Under the pieces are notes generated by a model. That model ran no database searches. It had not been told where the DNA came from and worked only from the letters and a program-made list of their open reading frames with translations. A stretch of 64,000 nt of DNA from Rahnella laticis (GTDB taxonomy: Bacteria; Pseudomonadota; Gammaproteobacteria; Enterobacterales; Enterobacteriaceae), in contig NZ_JADOBI010000001.1 in assembly GCF_015644585.1 (NCBI RefSeq), forward strand, positions 248,001-312,000, read 5' to 3'. Below are positions 39,877 through 49,278 of this stretch, piece after piece. How positions within the stretch are numbered: the first letter of the stretch is position 1; the number at the start of each line of letters is the position of its first letter. Made by a program: the position numbers and the translations under genes.

Positions 39877-39905
39877 AACGAGCGTGAGCCACTGGCACGC
39901 TCGTT
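39877..39905 (+). terminator. ldtD terminator
   Basis: AACGAGCGTG and CACGCTCGTT form a perfect 10-bp stem with a 9-nt loop, followed by TTGCTTT. Confidence 0.8.
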
Positions 39906-40009
39906 TTGCTTTGCAGGGTCCCTTGACTCGCAGAAATTTGGCGGTTAAGGTTCAAAACGGTTCCGAATGGGGCTTATTTTTGACTCTCTTACCGGATAGT
40001 AAACTGTTC

Positions 40010-40561
40010 ATGAATGAAATCGACAAACATCGACGTAAATGGCTGGCATTAGGCAGTGCCGCTATGGGGGTTGCATTGCTTCCGGGTCGTGCATTCGCCA
40101 CTCTTTCCACACCTCGTCCGCGTATTTTAGTGGTTAACAATCTGAATACCGGCGAAACCCTCAAAACTGAGTTTTTTGATGGAAAGCGTTATAACAAGGA
40201 TGAGTTGGCCCGGTTAAATCATCTGTTCAGGGACTATCGTGCGGAAAAAGTAAAAAGCATCGATCCCGCGCTTTTCGATCACCTCTATCGTTTGCAGGTT
40301 ATGCTCGGCGGAACGAATAAACCGGTTCAGTTAATTTCCGGCTACCGTTCTCTGGCGACCAATAACAGTATGCGTGAACCGGGGAGCGGCGTAGCAAAAC
40401 ACAGTTACCACACGCTCGGGCAGGCCATGGATTTCCATATTCAGGGCATCGAACTGAGCAATATCCGCAAAGCAGCATTAAAAATGCGGATGGGTGGTGT
40501 AGGATATTATCCACGAAGTAACTTTGTGCACATTGATACCGGGCCAGCACGAACCTGGTAG
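40010..40561 (+). CDS. mepK: Murein endopeptidase MepK
   Basis: Peptidase M15-like (DUF882) enzyme that cuts 3-3 and other peptidoglycan crosslinks. From the ATG at 40010 it has 183 residues (E. coli YcbK 182). It carries a Tat-type signal, RRKWLALGSAAMGVALLPGRAFA. Zinc-site blocks are visible: SGYRSLATN, KHSYHTLGQAMDFHI and NFVHIDTGPARTW. An upstream in-frame start at 39884 lies in the ldtD terminator and adds 42 residues not found in the family, so I reject it. Confidence 0.94.
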   Translation: MNEIDKHRRKWLALGSAAMGVALLPGRAFATLSTPRPRILVVNNLNTGETLKTEFFDGKRYNKDELARLNHLFRDYRAEKVKSIDPALFDHLYRLQVMLGGTNKPVQLISGYRSLATNNSMREPGSGVAKHSYHTLGQAMDFHIQGIELSNIRKAALKMRMGGVGYYPRSNFVHIDTGPARTW

Positions 40562-40572
40562 TCTGCGTAATT

Positions 40573-40600
40573 AATGGCCTGCCCAAACGGACAGGCCATT
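40573..40600 (+). terminator. Hairpin after mepK
   Basis: AATGGCCTG and CAGGCCATT form a perfect 9-bp stem, ending in TTGTGG. It lies just before the gloC ribosome site (GGAG at 40605-40608), so it may end mepK transcripts or shape the gloC leader. Confidence 0.65.
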
Positions 40601-40612
40601 TTGTGGAGCCCT

Positions 40613-41260
40613 ATGAAATTCCATCTTATTACTGTCACGGCGTTCAGCCAGAATTGCTCACTGATTTGGTGTACAAAAACGAATCAGGCCGCGCTTGTCG
40701 ATCCGGGCGGAGAAGCAGCAAAAATTATCCGCGAAGTTTCCGACAAAGGTGTGCGGGTTACGCAAGTTTTGCTGACACACGGCCATCTTGATCACGTCGG
40801 CGCCGCAGCTGAACTGGCTGCCCATTATCAGGTGCCGATCATCGGGCCACAAAAGGAAGATCAGTTCCTGCTCGATGCGTTGCCAACGCAAAGCCAGATG
40901 TTCGGCCTTGAACATTGTGACCCGCTGACGCCAGACACCTGGCTGGAAGAAGGGGATACCGTGAGTGTGGGCGGGGAAATACTCTCTGTGCTGCATTGCC
41001 CGGGACATACGCCGGGACACATTGTTTTTATCAATGATAAAGCGCGTCTGGCGGTTTCCGGTGATGTGATTTTTAAAGGCGGAGTAGGGCGCAGTGATTT
41101 CCCGCGCGGGGATCATCAGGCGCTGATTCACTCTATCAAAACAAAATTATTGCCGTTGGGTGATGATATCGTCTTTATTCCGGGTCACGGACCTATGTCT
41201 GATTTTGGCTATGAACGTAAAACCAACCCCTTCCTGCAGGATGAAATGCCGGTCTGGTAA
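40613..41260 (+). CDS. gloC: Hydroxyacylglutathione hydrolase (type II glyoxalase) GloC
   Basis: Metallo-beta-lactamase-fold thioesterase that hydrolyses S-lactoylglutathione in methylglyoxal detoxification. It has 215 residues from the ATG at 40613, equal to E. coli YcbL, and the metal motif THGHLDHVG plus [23 protein letters not shown] and PGHGP. An ORF start at 40574 is upstream of the ribosome site and is not used. Confidence 0.95.
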   Translation: MKFHLITVTAFSQNCSLIWCTKTNQAALVDPGGEAAKIIREVSDKGVRVTQVLLTHGHLDHVGAAAELAAHYQVPIIGPQKEDQFLLDALPTQSQMFGLEHCDPLTPDTWLEEGDTVSVGGEILSVLHCPGHTPGHIVFINDKARLAVSGDVIFKGGVGRSDFPRGDHQALIHSIKTKLLPLGDDIVFIPGHGPMSDFGYERKTNPFLQDEMPVW

Positions 41261-41283
41261 ACGTTTTTTGGCTAACAGAATAC

Positions 41284-41315
41284 AAAAAGCCCGTCAGTTT
41301 CTGGACGGGCTTTTT
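41284..41315. terminator. Bidirectional terminator between gloC and aspC
   Basis: AAAAAGCCCGTC and GACGGGCTTTTT form a perfect 12-bp stem with an 8-nt loop. It serves both convergent genes. Confidence 0.92.
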
Positions 41316-41339
41316 AATGGAATTCAGAACGTCGAATTC

Positions 41340-42530
41340 TTACAGCACGGCGACAATGGCTTCACACAACGGCGCCATATTTTCGAGCGTAATACCGGCC
41401 ACGTTGATACGGCCAGAGTTCACCGCGTAAACGCCGAATTCATCACGAAGACGCAGCACCTGATCTTTGGTCAGGCCGCTGAATGAGAACATCCCGTTCT
41501 GATTGATGATGAAGCTGAAATCCTGCTGCGCGCCTTTTTCCTGCAACGTGCTCACAAACAGCTGACGCATGCGGTGAATACGCTGACGCATATCGCTCAG
41601 CTCCTGCTCCCACAGCGTGCGGAGGGCTTCGTTACCCAGAATAGTGGCAACAACGGCTGCGCCGTGTGCGGGCGGGTTGGAGTAGTTTGCACGGATAACG
41701 GATTTCACCTGGCTGAATGCGCGGTCAGCGGTTTCAGCATCAGCCGTCACCAGCGTACAGGCACCCACGCGCTCATTGTATAACCCGAAGTTTTTCGAGT
41801 AAGAACTCGCGACCAGCAATTCTTTGTGATTCGCTACAAACAGACGCAGCCCGGCGGCGTCTTCTTCCAGACCTTTAGCAAAGCCCTGATAAGCGAAATC
41901 AAACAGCGGCAACCAGCCTTTGGAGACAGACAATTCTGCCAGCTGAGCCCACTGTTCTGCCGTCGGATCAATGCCCGTCGGGTTGTGGCAGCAGCCATGG
42001 AATAACACCACGTCACCAGCTTGTGCTTCGCTCAGGCTTTTCAGCATGCCGTCAAAGTCGAGACTGTGATTGGCGGCGTCGTAATAATTGTATTCTGCCA
42101 CTTCCAGACCGGAAGCGGAGAAAACGCCTTTATGGTTTGGCCAGCTTGGATTACTGACCCACACGCGTCTGGCGCTGGTCTGAGTGGCGATAAAATCGGC
42201 AGCAATACGCAATGCGCCGGTACCGCCCGGGGTTTGTGCGGTGCGGGCACGTTTGTCGGCAATCACAGCGCTGTTTTTGCCAAACAGCAATTCCTGCGTG
42301 CAGCGTGCGAAATCAGGTAACCCGTCGATGCTCAGATAGGTTTTTGTCGTTTCATTTTCCAACAAGAATTGTTCGGCTTTCTTCACACTGGCGAGAACCG
42401 GCGTTTTACCGGTTTCATCTTTATAAACACCAATCCCCAGATTGATTTTATTTGAGCGGTCGTCCGCGCGGAAAAGATCGGAAAGACCCAGAATCGGGTC
42501 GGCAGGTGCTGCAGTGATTTTTTCAAACAT
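41340..42530 (-). CDS. aspC: Aspartate aminotransferase AspC
   Basis: PLP aminotransferase for aspartate and other amino acids (aromatic included). It has 396 residues starting [16 protein letters not shown], the E. coli length. The PLP lysine is in [15 protein letters not shown]. An in-frame ATG 15 nt upstream (42545) would add MEISN; the family start favours 42530, although GGAAAT is the only ribosome-site candidate for it. Confidence 0.96.
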   Translation of the reverse strand: MFEKITAAPADPILGLSDLFRADDRSNKINLGIGVYKDETGKTPVLASVKKAEQFLLENETTKTYLSIDGLPDFARCTQELLFGKNSAVIADKRARTAQTPGGTGALRIAADFIATQTSARRVWVSNPSWPNHKGVFSASGLEVAEYNYYDAANHSLDFDGMLKSLSEAQAGDVVLFHGCCHNPTGIDPTAEQWAQLAELSVSKGWLPLFDFAYQGFAKGLEEDAAGLRLFVANHKELLVASSYSKNFGLYNERVGACTLVTADAETADRAFSQVKSVIRANYSNPPAHGAAVVATILGNEALRTLWEQELSDMRQRIHRMRQLFVSTLQEKGAQQDFSFIINQNGMFSFSGLTKDQVLRLRDEFGVYAVNSGRINVAGITLENMAPLCEAIVAVL

Positions 42531-42696
42531 GTTGGAAATTTCCATAGCCTGATATTACGAAAGAGGGCATCAGGGTAACGCCGGAGCCTCTTTTTGCCAA
42601 CCGTTTGCGGGAAAAAGAAAGCAGAGTTGTGAGAAAGCGTACGAGATTAAAATAATTTATGAGATAGGGTGGCAAAGCCCTTTTCAGGCAAATGCT

Positions 42697-42728
42697 AAAA
42701 AAGCAAAAGACAGAGCCGAAGCCCTGCC
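42697..42728 (-). terminator. ompF terminator
   Basis: On the minus strand GGCAGGGC and GCTCTGTC pair (two wobbles) around a C(TTCG)G tetraloop, followed by TTTTGCTTTTTT. It lies 46 nt after the ompF stop. Confidence 0.85.
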
Positions 42729-42773
42729 TTGATATCCACTTTGATGCGCCCGAAAGCGCATCGTTAAGCGATA

Positions 42774-43925
42774 TTAGAACTGGTATTGCAGACCAACACC
42801 AACAACGTTGTCAGTGCTCACACCAGCTGCTTTGGTGTAATCAGTGTCATCCAACAGGTTGATTTTATAGTCAACATAGGTAGACATGTTTTTGTTGAAG
42901 TAGTAGTAGGTACCCACTTCAATATATTTGACCAGGTCAGCATCGCCGCCAGCATAGGTAGCGCCATTGCCAGACAGACCAGTCAGGTCCTTACCTTTAG
43001 ATTGCAAGTATGCGATAGATGGACGCAGGCCGAAGTCGAACTGGTATTGCGCAACAACTTCGAAGTTTTGAGTTTTGTTCGCGATGAGTGAAGAATCACC
43101 AGCATAAGCTGTGGTGTTCAGAGATTCACCGTAGAACGCTGCCAGGTAAAGGTTGTTCGCATCGTATTTAGTACCGAATGCGTATGCAGAGGCTTTATCA
43201 CCATTACCATCAAGTTTCTGAGTATTAGTACGGTTTGAAGAGAAGTACGCGCCAGTAATGCTCACGCCGGAGTTGCCGATTGCGTAAGCGGCAGAAGTAC
43301 CCCAGCCGTCACCGTTCTGATTGATTGCAGAACTACGTGGAACAGAGGTAATGCCATTAACGGTTGTTTCAGCGTTACGATCGTTCTCGTTTTTACCCTG
43401 ATACTGAACAGCAAAGCTCAGGCCATCAACCAGGCCGAAGAAGTTGCTGTTACGGTAAGTAGCCAGACCATTTGCACGACCAACCATGAAGTTGTCGTTA
43501 TTCTGGTACATGGTATCATCGCCGAACACTGGCAGTTGGTCAGTGTAGGACATTACGTCGTAAATTACGCCGTAGTTACGACCATAGTCGAAAGAACCTG
43601 CATCACCGAATTTCAGACCTGCAAAGCCCAGACGAGTTTTGTTACCTTTGTCGCCATCGCTTTCAGCATGGTTAGCCTGAACGTTGTATTCCCACTGGCC
43701 GTACCCGGTCAGTTGGTCAGTAATTTGAGTTTCGCCTTTGAAGCCGAAACGAACATAAGTTTGGTCACCGTCACTGCCGGTGTCATCAGAGAACTGGTGG
43801 CGTGCATCAACTTTACCGTACAGGTCCAGTTTGTTGCCGTCTTTGTTATAGATTTCTGCTGCATTAGCTGCACCAGCAACTAACAGAGCTGGGATTACCA
43901 CTGCAAGAATGTTGCGCTTCATCAT
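42774..43925 (-). CDS. ompF: Outer-membrane porin OmpF
   Basis: Trimeric general porin. The 383-residue precursor starts [22 protein letters not shown] (signal), then [16 protein letters not shown], and ends in VGLQYQF with the terminal Phe needed for assembly. It is about 20 residues longer than E. coli OmpF, in surface loops. The L3 constriction motif reads PVFGDD instead of E. coli PEFGGD. An upstream frame to 43964 is untranslated leader. GAGGGTAATAATA precedes the ATG, as in E. coli. The position between aspC and asnS confirms the ompF locus. Confidence 0.95.
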   Translation of the reverse strand: MMKRNILAVVIPALLVAGAANAAEIYNKDGNKLDLYGKVDARHQFSDDTGSDGDQTYVRFGFKGETQITDQLTGYGQWEYNVQANHAESDGDKGNKTRLGFAGLKFGDAGSFDYGRNYGVIYDVMSYTDQLPVFGDDTMYQNNDNFMVGRANGLATYRNSNFFGLVDGLSFAVQYQGKNENDRNAETTVNGITSVPRSSAINQNGDGWGTSAAYAIGNSGVSITGAYFSSNRTNTQKLDGNGDKASAYAFGTKYDANNLYLAAFYGESLNTTAYAGDSSLIANKTQNFEVVAQYQFDFGLRPSIAYLQSKGKDLTGLSGNGATYAGGDADLVKYIEVGTYYYFNKNMSTYVDYKINLLDDTDYTKAAGVSTDNVVGVGLQYQF

Positions 43926-44162
43926 TATTATTACCCTCATTGGTTTTATTCGGACACCTGCCACTGCCGTGAATAATTCTTTACGGAACTATTCATGAAA
44001 GTTTGGTGTCTCCTGTGTCTGAACGCACTATTCCATCCGAGGTTCGCTTAATCCATAGCGAAAATGCTACTAAATTACTAAATATGTTTCAGTGAGAAAA
44101 ATTGTATTTCAAAATGTGAATTTTACGGAACTTTGTGACGGGGATCTATCTTTAAAAATCAC
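43926..44162 (-). promoter_or_regulatory. ompF promoter and leader region
   Basis: About 240 nt upstream of ompF on the minus strand. GAAACATATTTA and a T-rich CTCACTGAAACATAT (near 44080-44100) resemble OmpR boxes. The stretch next to the ATG matches the leader to which MicF RNA binds in E. coli. The exact promoter hexamers are not clear. Confidence 0.5.
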
Positions 44163-44185
44163 AAAGGCCAGCTAAGCTGGCCTTT
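44163..44185 (-). terminator. asnS terminator
   Basis: AAAGGCCAGC and GCTGGCCTTT form a perfect 10-bp stem with a 3-nt loop; on the minus strand TTTGTGATTTTT follows. Confidence 0.85.
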
Positions 44186-44225
44186 GAATTGTGGCAATTT
44201 TGTAAAATAAAAATACGTTACTTAA

Positions 44226-45626
44226 TTAGAAGGTTGCATTACGTGGTGTGCGCGGGAACGGGATCACATCACGTACGTTTTGGACGCCGGTCACATAAGC
44301 AACTAAACGCTCAAAACCTAACCCGAAGCCAGAGTGTGGCACGGTGCCGTAACGACGAAGATCGCGATACCACCAATAATCTTCTTGTTTAAGTCCCATC
44401 TCAGCCATACGCGCGTCCAATACATCCAGACGTTCCTCACGCTGAGAACCCCCGATAATCTCACCAATGCCCGGTGCCAGAACATCCATCGCGGCAACCG
44501 TCTTGCCGTCGTCGTTCAGGCGCATATAGAAAGATTTGATATCTTTAGGATAATTTTTCACAACGACCGGCGCTTTAAAATGCTGCTCAGCAAGATAGCG
44601 TTCGTGTTCTGATGAAAGATCCACACCCCATGAAACCGGGTTTTCGAATTTCTGGCCGCAATTCATTAGGATTTCTACTGCATCGGTGTAATCCACCTGC
44701 GCGAAATCGGAGGTTACAAAACGCTCCAGGCGCGCAACAGCATCTTTGTCTACGCGTTCTGCAAAAAAGGCCATATCGTCTGAACGTTCGTTAAGAACGG
44801 CCTGGAAAACATACTTCAGCATGTTTTCAGCCAGTGACGCGATATCGTCCAGCGTTGCAAAAGCGATTTCAGGTTCAACCATCCAGAACTCAGCGAGGTG
44901 GCGGCTGGTGTTGGAGTTTTCTGCACGGAATGTCGGGCCGAAGGTGTAAACCTTGGACAGTGCGCAGGCATAGGCTTCGCCGTTAAGCTGGCCGGAAACC
45001 GTCAGGAAAGATTCTTTACCGAAGAAGTCTTCGCTGAAATCCACTTCGCCTTTGTCGGTACGCGGCAGGTTTTGCAGATCCAGCGTGGAAACGCGGAACA
45101 TCTCGCCTGCGCCTTCAGTATCAGAAGCAGTGATCAGCGGGGTTGATACCCAGAAGTAGCCGTTTTCGTGATAGAAACGGTGAATCGCCTGAGACAGGGT
45201 GTTACGCACGCGGGCAACTGCACCAATCAGGTTTGTGCGCGGACGCAGGTGAGCTACTTCGCGTAAATATTCGATGCTGTGGCGTTTTGCCGCCATCGGA
45301 TAAGTATCAGGGTCATCCACCCAGCCCACGACTTTAACAGCCGTTGCCTGCAGCTCGAAACTCTGGCCTTCGCCAGGAGAAGCCACAACGGTACCCGTCA
45401 CTTCAACTGAGCAACCGGTCGTCAGGCGCAGAACGTCTTCCTGATAATTGGGCAGAGAATTATTGACGACGGCCTGTAATGGATTAAAGCAGGAGCCGTC
45501 ATAAACGGCGACGAATGAGATACCAGCTTTAGAATCTCTCCGGGTACGTACCCAACCGCGTACGGTGACTTCACTGTCAACCGCAGCACGGCCTTGCAGT
45601 ACGTCGACTACAGGCACAACGCTCAT
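44226..45626 (-). CDS. asnS: Asparaginyl-tRNA synthetase AsnS
   Basis: Class II aminoacyl-tRNA synthetase charging tRNA-Asn. It has 466 residues, equal to E. coli. An N-terminal OB-fold anticodon-binding domain ([19 protein letters not shown]) is followed by the catalytic core, with motif 2 [17 protein letters not shown] and motif 3 GFGLGFERL. Confidence 0.98.
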   Translation of the reverse strand: MSVVPVVDVLQGRAAVDSEVTVRGWVRTRRDSKAGISFVAVYDGSCFNPLQAVVNNSLPNYQEDVLRLTTGCSVEVTGTVVASPGEGQSFELQATAVKVVGWVDDPDTYPMAAKRHSIEYLREVAHLRPRTNLIGAVARVRNTLSQAIHRFYHENGYFWVSTPLITASDTEGAGEMFRVSTLDLQNLPRTDKGEVDFSEDFFGKESFLTVSGQLNGEAYACALSKVYTFGPTFRAENSNTSRHLAEFWMVEPEIAFATLDDIASLAENMLKYVFQAVLNERSDDMAFFAERVDKDAVARLERFVTSDFAQVDYTDAVEILMNCGQKFENPVSWGVDLSSEHERYLAEQHFKAPVVVKNYPKDIKSFYMRLNDDGKTVAAMDVLAPGIGEIIGGSQREERLDVLDARMAEMGLKQEDYWWYRDLRRYGTVPHSGFGLGFERLVAYVTGVQNVRDVIPFPRTPRNATF

Positions 45627-45698
45627 AGATTTCTCTCTTTCTTTATATACAGATGTTGGCTAAGAAATAATGGACACCCTGTAAAAAGGGATTTTGCT

Positions 45699-45818
45699 AT
45701 GTTACTTAGCCTTTCTCAGGACACAAGCAGAAATCGTCATCGTCTGCCAAGAATTCTCAGGCAGAAGGAAGGATTGGCTGAAATTATTAAGCGAATGAAT
45801 GAAAGCCGAGCGAATTAA
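45699..45818 (+). CDS. Candidate 39-residue basic small protein between asnS and pncB
   Basis: Plus-strand ORF in the gap between two minus-strand genes. It starts MLLSLSQDTSRNRH and ends EIIKRMNESRAN; it is rich in Arg/Lys and its second half could form a helix. A strong Shine-Dalgarno AAAAAGGG ends 8 nt before the ATG. TATACA (45648-45653) is a possible -10. I do not recognise a family. Without homologs it stays a candidate only. Confidence 0.3.
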   Translation: MLLSLSQDTSRNRHRLPRILRQKEGLAEIIKRMNESRAN

Positions 45819-45875
45819 ATCGTATCTATATAAAGGAAGAGAATGCGAGGCATTATTACGAGGGAAAAATACATC

Positions 45876-45905
45876 ACTGTGCCGGCGTTCATTTTCCGGC
45901 ACAGT
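45876..45905 (-). terminator. pncB terminator
   Basis: ACTGTGCCGG and CCGGCACAGT form a perfect 10-bp stem with a 10-nt loop; on the minus strand GATGTATTTTT follows. Confidence 0.75.
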
Positions 45906-45914
45906 ATTTATGTC

Positions 45915-47120
45915 TTAAGATGCTTTCTTAACCAGTGGCAGATCGAATGCCTTACGCAACGCTTTTACAAACGCTTTATCCTGGCAGATCGTTTTTCCCG
46001 GGCTATCAGAAAGTTTCGCTACCGGTTTGCCATTGCACTGAACCAGTTTGATCACGATGTTCAGCGGTTTGACGTGCGGGATATTACAGGTCAGACGCGT
46101 GCCGATACCAAAGACCAGATTCACCCGCTGATGGAAGTGCCGGTATAAATGCAGCGCTTTATCCAGGTCAAGATTGTCGGAAAACACCAATGTTTTAGTC
46201 ATCGGGTCAATTCCGAGCGCATGATAATGTGCAATCGCTTTTTCACCCCATTCAACCGGATCCCCGGAATCATGACGCAGGCCCTGATACGCGTTGGCGA
46301 ATTTTGTTCCGAAATCACGCAGGAAAGCATCCATGGTGATGCAGTCCGTGAGGGCAATACCCAGCTGATCGGGATATTCGTCCAGCCAGGCTTGTAAGGC
46401 CGCGCGCTGGCTGTTCGCCAGAACCGGGCTGATTTGCTGATGTGCCTGGAACCACTCGTGCGCCTGTGTTCCAACCGGCGTCAGCTGCAATTTATGGGCT
46501 AAATCGTAGTTGCTGGTGCCGACCAGATAAGGGAATTCGTTTTTCAGCGTGGTGACAATCGCTTCCTGAACTTCACCGGAGAAACGGCGACGCGTGCCGA
46601 AATCCATCAGGCGGAAAGCGGAAAGATCGATATCGGCAGCCTGTTCTTTGAAACTGACGAGATTCTTACGCAGCTGATCGACCGCCATTTGCGCGGTAAT
46701 ATCCGGCGAGCGCTGACGGTGGACAACTTCACTGATGACAGCCAGCAGCGGCACTTCCCACATAATCACTTCACGCCACGGCCCTTCGATGCGGACGTGC
46801 AAATGCCCGTTGCGATCGGAGACGGTGACATGTTCAGGATTGTAGCGGAACGTTTTCAGCCAGTTCAGATAATCCTTCGTGAAGAAGGGCAACCCGGAAA
46901 GGTAGGTGAATTCGTCGTCGGTCAGCGCCAGCTGACTCATCATCTGGATCTGCTGACGAATTTCGCTGGCGTATTCGCCCAGCAGTTCATCACCACGGCA
47001 ACGGAACTCGGCCACGACATTAATAGTGCGATAGCGATGGTAAACCGCTTGCTGCATATGAAGCTTGTAGGCATCGGTATCTAACAGCGAAGTCAAAATC
47101 GGGGAGGCGTATGGAGTCAT
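45915..47120 (-). CDS. pncB: Nicotinate phosphoribosyltransferase PncB
   Basis: NAD salvage enzyme making nicotinate mononucleotide. The 401 residues (E. coli 400) start [22 protein letters not shown] and contain [23 protein letters not shown] and [15 protein letters not shown], with the active-site HEW and RHDSGDP blocks. A NadR-like inverted repeat lies 34 nt upstream of the start. Confidence 0.97.
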   Translation of the reverse strand: MTPYASPILTSLLDTDAYKLHMQQAVYHRYRTINVVAEFRCRGDELLGEYASEIRQQIQMMSQLALTDDEFTYLSGLPFFTKDYLNWLKTFRYNPEHVTVSDRNGHLHVRIEGPWREVIMWEVPLLAVISEVVHRQRSPDITAQMAVDQLRKNLVSFKEQAADIDLSAFRLMDFGTRRRFSGEVQEAIVTTLKNEFPYLVGTSNYDLAHKLQLTPVGTQAHEWFQAHQQISPVLANSQRAALQAWLDEYPDQLGIALTDCITMDAFLRDFGTKFANAYQGLRHDSGDPVEWGEKAIAHYHALGIDPMTKTLVFSDNLDLDKALHLYRHFHQRVNLVFGIGTRLTCNIPHVKPLNIVIKLVQCNGKPVAKLSDSPGKTICQDKAFVKALRKAFDLPLVKKAS

Positions 47121-47153
47121 AGCGCGCTTACAGCATCCTCGTCAGAAACTGAG

Positions 47154-47169
47154 TGTTTGAACACAAACA
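47154..47169 (-). promoter_or_regulatory. NadR-like operator upstream of pncB
   Basis: TGTTTG-AACA-CAAACA is a perfect inverted repeat 34 nt before the pncB ATG. NadR sites as I recall them read TGTTTA-N6-TAAACA; here the arms match 5 of 6 bases but the spacer is 2 nt shorter. Confidence 0.4.
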
Positions 47170-47390
47170 ACCGTTCCGTAAAAAAAACGTTCTGGATAAA
47201 ACAGCAAAGTCTGTGAAGTATACCGTAATATCCTGTCAAAGAACCCTCATCACACCATAATTGTCTGCCGGTGGTCGAGGCTTAAATGTGCTCAAAGGCA
47301 GGCCGCATGCGGGAACATGGGACTTTCCAAAAAAAATACAGCACAAAATGATTACACAAATTTAATTAACCTGACACCCGTTAAGGACAA

Positions 47391-47413
47391 AACCGGGGCA
47401 TTTAGCCCCGGTT
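47391..47413 (-). terminator. Terminator of the MFS gene
   Basis: AACCGGGGC and GCCCCGGTT form a perfect 9-bp stem with a 5-nt loop. The stretch 47170-47390 between it and pncB holds no ORF; a CCGCATGCGG palindrome is at 47303-47312. Confidence 0.8.
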
Positions 47414-47456
47414 CAGGTCAGTTTCTTTCACAGAAACTGTTCATGATAATAAACGA

Positions 47457-48869
47457 TCAGATGTTTTCCAGATTGATCCCGCGCGTCTTAGGGCCAAAAA
47501 TTCCGATCACCAGCATGACAATCAGCATACTGACCACGATGAAGGCAATAACGCCCTGCGTGCCAGCGTACTGAAGGATCATACCAATCAGGATGCTGCT
47601 GAAAACGGTAGATAAACGGCTGAAGGAATAACAGAAACCTACCGCACGGGCGCGGATGTGTGTCGGAAATACCTCGGTCTGATACGCGTGATAGCTGAAT
47701 GTCAGCCACGCGTTGGAATAGGTGATCAGGAAGCCACAAATGACCAGCATGACCGGTTGGGTCTGAAACGCGAAGAGGGTACCGAAAATTACCGTCATCA
47801 GGGAAGAAAGGACGATTTGCCATTTGTTTTCGATCTTATCGGCATAACGGCTGCAAATCAGAGAACCCAGCGGATACGCCAGTGTAATAAAGAAGGCGTA
47901 CAGCAAACTGTGGGTGACCGTTGTACCTTTGCCGGAAAGCAGGGCGGGCAACCAGTTGCCAAAACCAAAGAAACCGATGGCCTGGAAAAAGTTCATTACC
48001 GTCAGCATCAGCGTGCGTTTGCGGTATTGAGATGACCAAATTTCCCTGAACGTGCCTTTTCGCGGTAATGCGCTGGCCTGTTCAGGCGCGACATATGCCG
48101 GGCTTTCGGCCACGCCGCAGCGCTTTTCCATCGCCGATACAACATTGTGCGCCTCTTCATTCCTTCCCTGTTGCGCCAGCCACCTGGCAGATTCAGGCAG
48201 GTTTTTACGCACAAACCAGATAATCAATGAACACAGCGCCCCGGCGATTACCACGTAACGCCAGCCCGTGAGGCCGAAGAAAGTCTGCGGAACCAGCCAC
48301 CAGGACATCAGAGCGACGGCCGGAACCGAGAGGAACTGTATAAAGAAGGCGAACGCAAAGGCGCGGCTTCGCAGATGACTGGGAACCCATTCGGTCAGAT
48401 AGGTATCAATAGTAACCAGTTCCAGACCGAGGCCAATTCCGACCAGAAAGCGGCAAAGAATGATCCCTTCAGCGCTGTTCTGGAATGCCATCAACAATGA
48501 AAAACAGCCGTACCACGCCAGTGCAAACATAAATGTCATGCGGCGGCCAAACCGGTCAGCGTTGGGTGCCAGCAGGCTTGCGCCGAAAAAAAGGCCCAAA
48601 AATGTGGAAGATGCGAAGGCGGCCTGATCGGAAATACCGAAAACACCGGCGCTGCCAATATGAAATATGTTTTCTGCGATCAAACCAGAACTAATGTATC
48701 CCGTCTGGAAAAGGTCGTAGAGTTCGAAGAATCCACCCAGCGAGAGCAAAATAATAAAACGCCATAGCCCGGCGGAAGCGGGGAGTGCGTCAATTCTGGC
48801 TGATAATGTATTGTTAAGTAATGGTTTTTGTTTTTCCATCCCCAGTTCCGGGGCGCAGGTGTGACTCAT
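47457..48869 (-). CDS. MFS transporter, sugar/aromatic-acid symporter type
   Basis: Twelve-segment major facilitator of 470 residues with motif A (APNADRFGRR) in loop 2-3, a TM1 acidic pair (FFELYD), and LPESARWLAQQGR before the central loop. The family is AAHS/SP-like; NiaP niacin importers belong to the same broad group. It lies upstream of pncB in the same direction, but a terminator and 336 nt separate them. Substrate is unknown; the pncB context hints at niacin or a related acid (inference only). No such gene stands between pncB and pepN in E. coli K-12. A second ATG (48839) is also possible as start. Confidence 0.85.
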   Translation of the reverse strand: MSHTCAPELGMEKQKPLLNNTLSARIDALPASAGLWRFIILLSLGGFFELYDLFQTGYISSGLIAENIFHIGSAGVFGISDQAAFASSTFLGLFFGASLLAPNADRFGRRMTFMFALAWYGCFSLLMAFQNSAEGIILCRFLVGIGLGLELVTIDTYLTEWVPSHLRSRAFAFAFFIQFLSVPAVALMSWWLVPQTFFGLTGWRYVVIAGALCSLIIWFVRKNLPESARWLAQQGRNEEAHNVVSAMEKRCGVAESPAYVAPEQASALPRKGTFREIWSSQYRKRTLMLTVMNFFQAIGFFGFGNWLPALLSGKGTTVTHSLLYAFFITLAYPLGSLICSRYADKIENKWQIVLSSLMTVIFGTLFAFQTQPVMLVICGFLITYSNAWLTFSYHAYQTEVFPTHIRARAVGFCYSFSRLSTVFSSILIGMILQYAGTQGVIAFIVVSMLIVMLVIGIFGPKTRGINLENI

Positions 48870-49278
48870 CTTATTATTAGCCTCAGTGATTCATCGTATT
48901 CATGATCATGCTAATGACTCCTGATTGGATTTAAATATTGAATTTATGTAACGAAGAAGAAAATAGAGCATAAAAAACTGCGAAACAGACCGTTCCGGAA
49001 AGTACAGTATTATCGCATCAGGATGTGATCCCGGTCTGATTTGTGATTGCCGCGAAAAACAGAGGCCTTTGGCGATATTTCTGTGTTTTGGTTGAAAGGT
49101 GCGCATACGCACTCACAAACTGGCAACAATCTGGGATTTCCTGATGCCTGTGTTAGAGTTTAGAGATAAAAAGATTGAAGGCTGTCAGGGCTGTACAGCG
49201 AATCGCTGGGACATGAGCCCGCTTCATCTTCCATAAATTGTCATCACCCTAAACAATGAAAACGCCAAAAGGTTTTTT
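48870..49278. other. Gap between the MFS gene and pepN
   Basis: About 410 nt that must hold both divergent promoters. I see only a long-range inverted repeat (CAGACCG at 48986, CGGTCTG at 49032) and a small GTGCG/CGCAC repeat at 49099-49112. No convincing ORF. Confidence 0.3.

Noticed and set aside
45843-46148. 101-codon plus-strand ORF with AAGGAAGAG before the ATG
   Set aside because: Most of it is antisense to pncB and it runs through the pncB terminator; only the chance ribosome site is attractive.
47317-47574. 85-codon plus-strand ORF over the MFS terminator
   Set aside because: No ribosome site; it crosses a terminator and the end of the MFS gene in antisense.
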